Source: JAUWQU01 sp964605095 (GTDB lineage Bacteria; Planctomycetota; Phycisphaerae; SM23-33). Taken from it: 8,294 nt of DNA. A program made the translations under genes and the position numbers. Position 1 is the stretch's first letter. Each line of letters starts with the position of its first letter. The stretch covers positions 1 to 8,294 of the forward strand of contig CAZSBS010000218.1 of the NCBI GenBank assembly GCA_964605095.1, given 5' to 3'. Of this stretch, positions 5,816-8,294 are shown one piece after another. Under the pieces are notes generated by a model, which saw only the letters and a program-made list of their open reading frames with translations, was not told the DNA's origin and did no database searches.

Positions 5816-5821
5816 ATCGTA

Positions 5822-7642
5822 ATGAGCGAGAATCTCGACAAGGCCGTCCGGGACATCTGTCAGGCTTGCGGCAATGACCGCGGCCGACTGATGGACATTG
5901 TCCGGGGCGTGCAGGAAAAGTTTGGCCAGGTCTCCGGCAAGGCGCTGGACCTGATCGCCGCGCAGGTCGGCGCCCATCGCGTGGAGGTCGAGAGCGTCGT
6001 GACGTTCTACACCTTCCTGTCCGAGAAGCCCAAGGGCAAGTTCGTCATCCGCGTCAGCAATTGCGTGCCGTGCATGATGAGCGGGGCCGAGCGAGTCGCC
6101 AAGGGCTTCGAGGAGGCCCTGGGCATCTCCATGGGCCAGACCACGCCGGACGGGCGGATCACCCTTGAGTGGACTGCCTGCATGGGCATGTGCGACCAGG
6201 GCCCGGCTGCCCTTGTCAACGAGCATGCAATGACCTATCTCGGCCCGGACCGCGCCAAGGGAATTGCCGAGGTGCTCAAGGCCCAGGGCGGGCCGGCCTC
6301 GTCGAGCCTGATCCACAAGCTCGGCGACGGCAACAACGCCGGCGACCTCATACGCTCGGCCGTGCATAATAACGTCCGCAAGGAAGGCCCCGTCATCTTC
6401 GCGCCGGTAACGGTGGGCGCGGCCCTGGGCAAGGCGTTGTCGATGACCCCGCAGGAGGTCATTCGCGAGGTCAAGACGGCGCGTCTCCGCGGGCGCGGCG
6501 GGGCGGGCTTCCCGACGGGCATGAAATGGGACTTTACCCGCGCGGCCGAGGGCGCCGACAAGGTCGTCGTCTGCAATGCCGACGAGGGCGAGCCAGGCAC
6601 GTTCAAGGACCGGGTGATCCTTACCGAGCGAGCCGAGTTGCTTATCGAAGGCATGACCATCGCCGGCTACGCCATTGGCGCAAGCACGGGCATCCTTTAT
6701 CTGCGAGGCGAGTACGCGTACCTGCTGGCGCATCTGGAGAGCGCCCTTGCGGGCCGGCGACAGGCCGGACTGCTGGGCAAGGACATCGGCGGCAAGAAGG
6801 GTTTCGATTTCGACATCCGCATCCAGATGGGCGCCGGGGCGTACATCTGCGGCGAGGAGACGGCGCTAATCAACTCCTGCGAGGGCAAGCGTGGCGATCC
6901 CAAAACCCGCCCGCCGTTCCCCGCCCAGCGCGGATACATGGGCAGGCCCACGAGCGTCAACAACGTCGAGACATTCTGCTGCGTGGCAAGGATCATCGAG
7001 AACGGCTCGGGCTGGTTCGCCGAGATCGGCTCGCCCTGCTCGTCGGGCACCAAGCTGTTGAGCGTCTCGGGCGACTGCGCCAAGCCCGGCGTCTACGAGG
7101 TGCCGTTCGGCATCAAGCTCAGCGATGTCCTGACGATGGTCGGCGCGGCAGGGACCATCGCGGTCCAGGTCGGCGGCCCCAGCGGGCAGATGGTCGGCCC
7201 GAAGGACTTCGCCCGCACGATCTGCTACGACGACCTGGCCACCGGCGGCTCGGTGATCGTGCTGGGCAAGGGCAGGAACCTGCTGAAAATCGCGGCCGAG
7301 TTCATGGAGTTTTTCATCGAGGAGAGTTGCGGCTACTGCACACCGTGCCGGGTAGGCAACGTGCTGCTGAAGGAGCGCCTGGACAAGATCCTCGCCGGCC
7401 TCGGCGAGCCAAGCGACCTGCCATATCTCGAGCAGCTCGGCCAGACCGTCAAGATAGCCAGCCGTTGCGGCCTGGGTCAGACCTCGGCCAACCCGGTGCT
7501 CTCGACGCTGAAGAACTTCCCGGAGCTTTACGAGGCCTTGGTCAAGCCAGAAACCGACGGCTTCCAGCGTTCGTTCGACCTCGCCTCGGCTGTCAGCCAG
7601 GCCGAGGCCATCACCGGGCGTAAAGCGGTCCACGCCGAATAA
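5822..7642 (+). CDS. hoxF: HoxF, NAD(H)-binding flavoprotein subunit of bidirectional [NiFe]-hydrogenase
   Basis: A 606-residue fusion of a NuoE-like (about 1-160) and a NuoF-like domain (about 180-575), the usual size and order of HoxF from soluble NAD-reducing hydrogenases. It binds FMN and NAD(H) and exchanges electrons with HoxU. FMN-binding GRGGAGFPTGMKW is at 224-236, CNADEGEPGTFKDR at 251-264, and the nucleotide-site GAGAYICGEETALI at 337-350. The [4Fe-4S] cluster ligands are Cys503, Cys506 and Cys509 (ESCGYCTPCR) plus Cys549 (SRCGLG). In the NuoE-like domain the second cysteine pair (Cys120, Cys124) is standard, but the first pair reads SNCVPC: Ser79 occupies the usual first ligand position, with Cys81 and Cys84 present. 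The gene opens an operon; hoxU follows after 23 bases. A formate-dehydrogenase or complex I NuoF role is less likely given the fusion and the HoxU partner. Confidence 0.92.
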   Translation: MSENLDKAVRDICQACGNDRGRLMDIVRGVQEKFGQVSGKALDLIAAQVGAHRVEVESVVTFYTFLSEKPKGKFVIRVSNCVPCMMSGAERVAKGFEEALGISMGQTTPDGRITLEWTACMGMCDQGPAALVNEHAMTYLGPDRAKGIAEVLKAQGGPASSSLIHKLGDGNNAGDLIRSAVHNNVRKEGPVIFAPVTVGAALGKALSMTPQEVIREVKTARLRGRGGAGFPTGMKWDFTRAAEGADKVVVCNADEGEPGTFKDRVILTERAELLIEGMTIAGYAIGASTGILYLRGEYAYLLAHLESALAGRRQAGLLGKDIGGKKGFDFDIRIQMGAGAYICGEETALINSCEGKRGDPKTRPPFPAQRGYMGRPTSVNNVETFCCVARIIENGSGWFAEIGSPCSSGTKLLSVSGDCAKPGVYEVPFGIKLSDVLTMVGAAGTIAVQVGGPSGQMVGPKDFARTICYDDLATGGSVIVLGKGRNLLKIAAEFMEFFIEESCGYCTPCRVGNVLLKERLDKILAGLGEPSDLPYLEQLGQTVKIASRCGLGQTSANPVLSTLKNFPELYEALVKPETDGFQRSFDLASAVSQAEAITGRKAVHAE

Positions 7643-7665
7643 CACTTGGACACAGGAACAAGACA

Positions 7666-8294
7666 ATGAGCGACATGACGATTTTCATAGACGGCGCGGA
7701 GGTCAAGGCTCAGGCGGGCCAGACCATTCTCGAAGCCGCCGACAACGCGGGCGTGTACATCCCTCGCCTCTGCGCTTTTGAGGGGCTGAACCCAGCGGGA
7801 AGCTGCCGGGTCTGCACGGTGATCGTCAACGGTCGGCCCCAGACGGCCTGCACGCAGCCGGTGGCTGAAGGAATGATCGTCGAGAACGAAACCGACCAGT
7901 TGAAAGAGATCCGCAAGGGCATCATCGAGATGCTCTTCGTGGAAGGCAACCACTTCTGCATGTTCTGCGAGAAGTCCGGCAACTGCGAGCTCCAGGCGCT
8001 GGCGTACCGTTTCGGCATCGCGGCCCCGCGGTATCCGTACCTGTTCCCCAAGCGCGAGCTGGACGCGTCGCACCCGGACATCTTCATCGACCGCAACCGC
8101 TGCATCCTCTGCGCGCGCTGCATCCGCGCCAGCAGGGATATCGACGGCAAGGGCGTCTTCGAGTTCATCGGGCGGGGAACATGCAGGCGCCTCGCCGTCA
8201 ACTCAGAGGCGGATCTTGCCGGCACGGACGCCACGGCCGCCGACAAGGCCATGGACGTCTGCCCGGTAGGGGCGCTGTTCCGAAAGCGAGTCGG
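7666..8294 (+). CDS. hoxU: HoxU, iron-sulfur electron-transfer subunit of NAD-reducing hydrogenase (partial, 3' cut)
   Basis: The frame stays open to the window end: 209 full codons, against about 235 expected, so only a short C-terminal piece is missing. HoxU carries electrons between HoxF and the hydrogenase dimer HoxYH. An N-terminal plant-type [2Fe-2S] site uses Cys36, Cys47, Cys50 and Cys62. A NuoG-type His/Cys [4Fe-4S] site uses His96, Cys98, Cys101 and Cys107. A third cluster is framed by CILCARC (Cys146, 149, 152) and the distant Cys198 in DVCPVGALF. The ligands for a fourth cluster are absent: the residue after CILCARCIRA is Ser156, and the usual C-x2-C-x2-C before the last motif is missing. 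This single-cluster form fits the Cupriavidus necator-type HoxU rather than the cyanobacterial type. AGGA 8 bases upstream supports the ATG at 7666; another ATG at 7675 is possible. Next genes should be hoxY and hoxH. Confidence 0.9.
   Translation, partial: MSDMTIFIDGAEVKAQAGQTILEAADNAGVYIPRLCAFEGLNPAGSCRVCTVIVNGRPQTACTQPVAEGMIVENETDQLKEIRKGIIEMLFVEGNHFCMFCEKSGNCELQALAYRFGIAAPRYPYLFPKRELDASHPDIFIDRNRCILCARCIRASRDIDGKGVFEFIGRGTCRRLAVNSEADLAGTDATAADKAMDVCPVGALFRKRV

Noticed and set aside
5792..6733. Minus-strand 313-codon open frame over the start of hoxF
   Set aside because: Antisense to a well-recognised HoxF with full cofactor motifs.
6526..7623. Second plus-strand open frame inside hoxF
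   Set aside because: Out-of-frame Arg/Gly-rich shadow of hoxF.
5822..7642. Complex I nuoE/nuoF or a formate dehydrogenase subunit
   Set aside because: The NuoE-NuoF fusion size and the following short single-cluster HoxU-type protein fit the NAD-reducing hydrogenase far better; complex I would be followed by a longer NuoG.
1..8294. CRISPR arrays, tRNA or rRNA genes, transposases
   Set aside because: No regularly spaced direct repeats, cloverleaf or ribosomal sequence, or transposase/integrase motifs were seen on either strand.

Overview
The window reads as a stretch of chromosome from a high-GC bacterium carrying an AT-richer cassette in the middle. The flanking genes are roughly 60-65% GC by eye and the cassette (about 3050-5200) is visibly lower, near 50%. 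A large secreted protein with a CAP-like domain and a helical C-terminal part, beside an NAD-linked [NiFe]-hydrogenase locus, suggests a member of the Planctomycetota (Phycisphaerae-like). That assignment is an inference from protein style, not a proven placement.

Layout. (1) On the minus strand, 1-60 holds the signal-peptide start of a gene that leaves the window on the left, and 217-2025 encodes a 602-residue exported protein with a CAP/SCP-like central domain. (2) 2026-2475 lies between divergent genes. It holds a candidate promoter for the minus gene, a possible C-terminal gene remnant on the minus strand, and a candidate promoter plus leader hairpin for the plus strand. (3) 2476-2886 encodes a 136-residue conserved-looking small protein of unknown function. 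(4) 3050-5205 is a compact two-gene cassette. It opens with a long nested dyad and a second inverted repeat that overlaps a perfect TATAAT, followed by an AAA/ABC-type ATPase (RloA/AbiLi-like) and a one-base-overlapping RloB-family protein with a TOPRIM-like motif (AbiLii-like), and it ends in a hairpin. This is the architecture of an AbiL/RloAB anti-phage defence pair, conceptually related to other ATPase + TOPRIM systems such as PARIS. (5) 5206-5821 is non-coding, with a small hairpin, a G-rich/C-rich pair of tracts and, just upstream of the next gene, a cluster of CTTAAG-type motifs including a perfect 14-bp palindrome. (6) 5822-8294 starts a hox operon: hoxF (NuoE-like + NuoF-like fusion) and hoxU (cut by the window end), the diaphorase half of a bidirectional NAD-reducing [NiFe]-hydrogenase (group 3d). 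The hydrogenase subunits hoxY and hoxH would be expected just beyond the right edge.

How it works together: HoxF and HoxU form the NAD-reducing module that passes electrons between NAD(H) and the hydrogenase. The ATPase/RloB pair probably acts as a self-contained defence module inserted between the small unknown gene and the hox operon. The left-hand secreted proteins are unrelated to both. The main novelty candidates are the palindrome-rich control region of the defence pair, the unusual cysteine set in the HoxF N-terminal domain, and the CTTAAG motif cluster ahead of hoxF.
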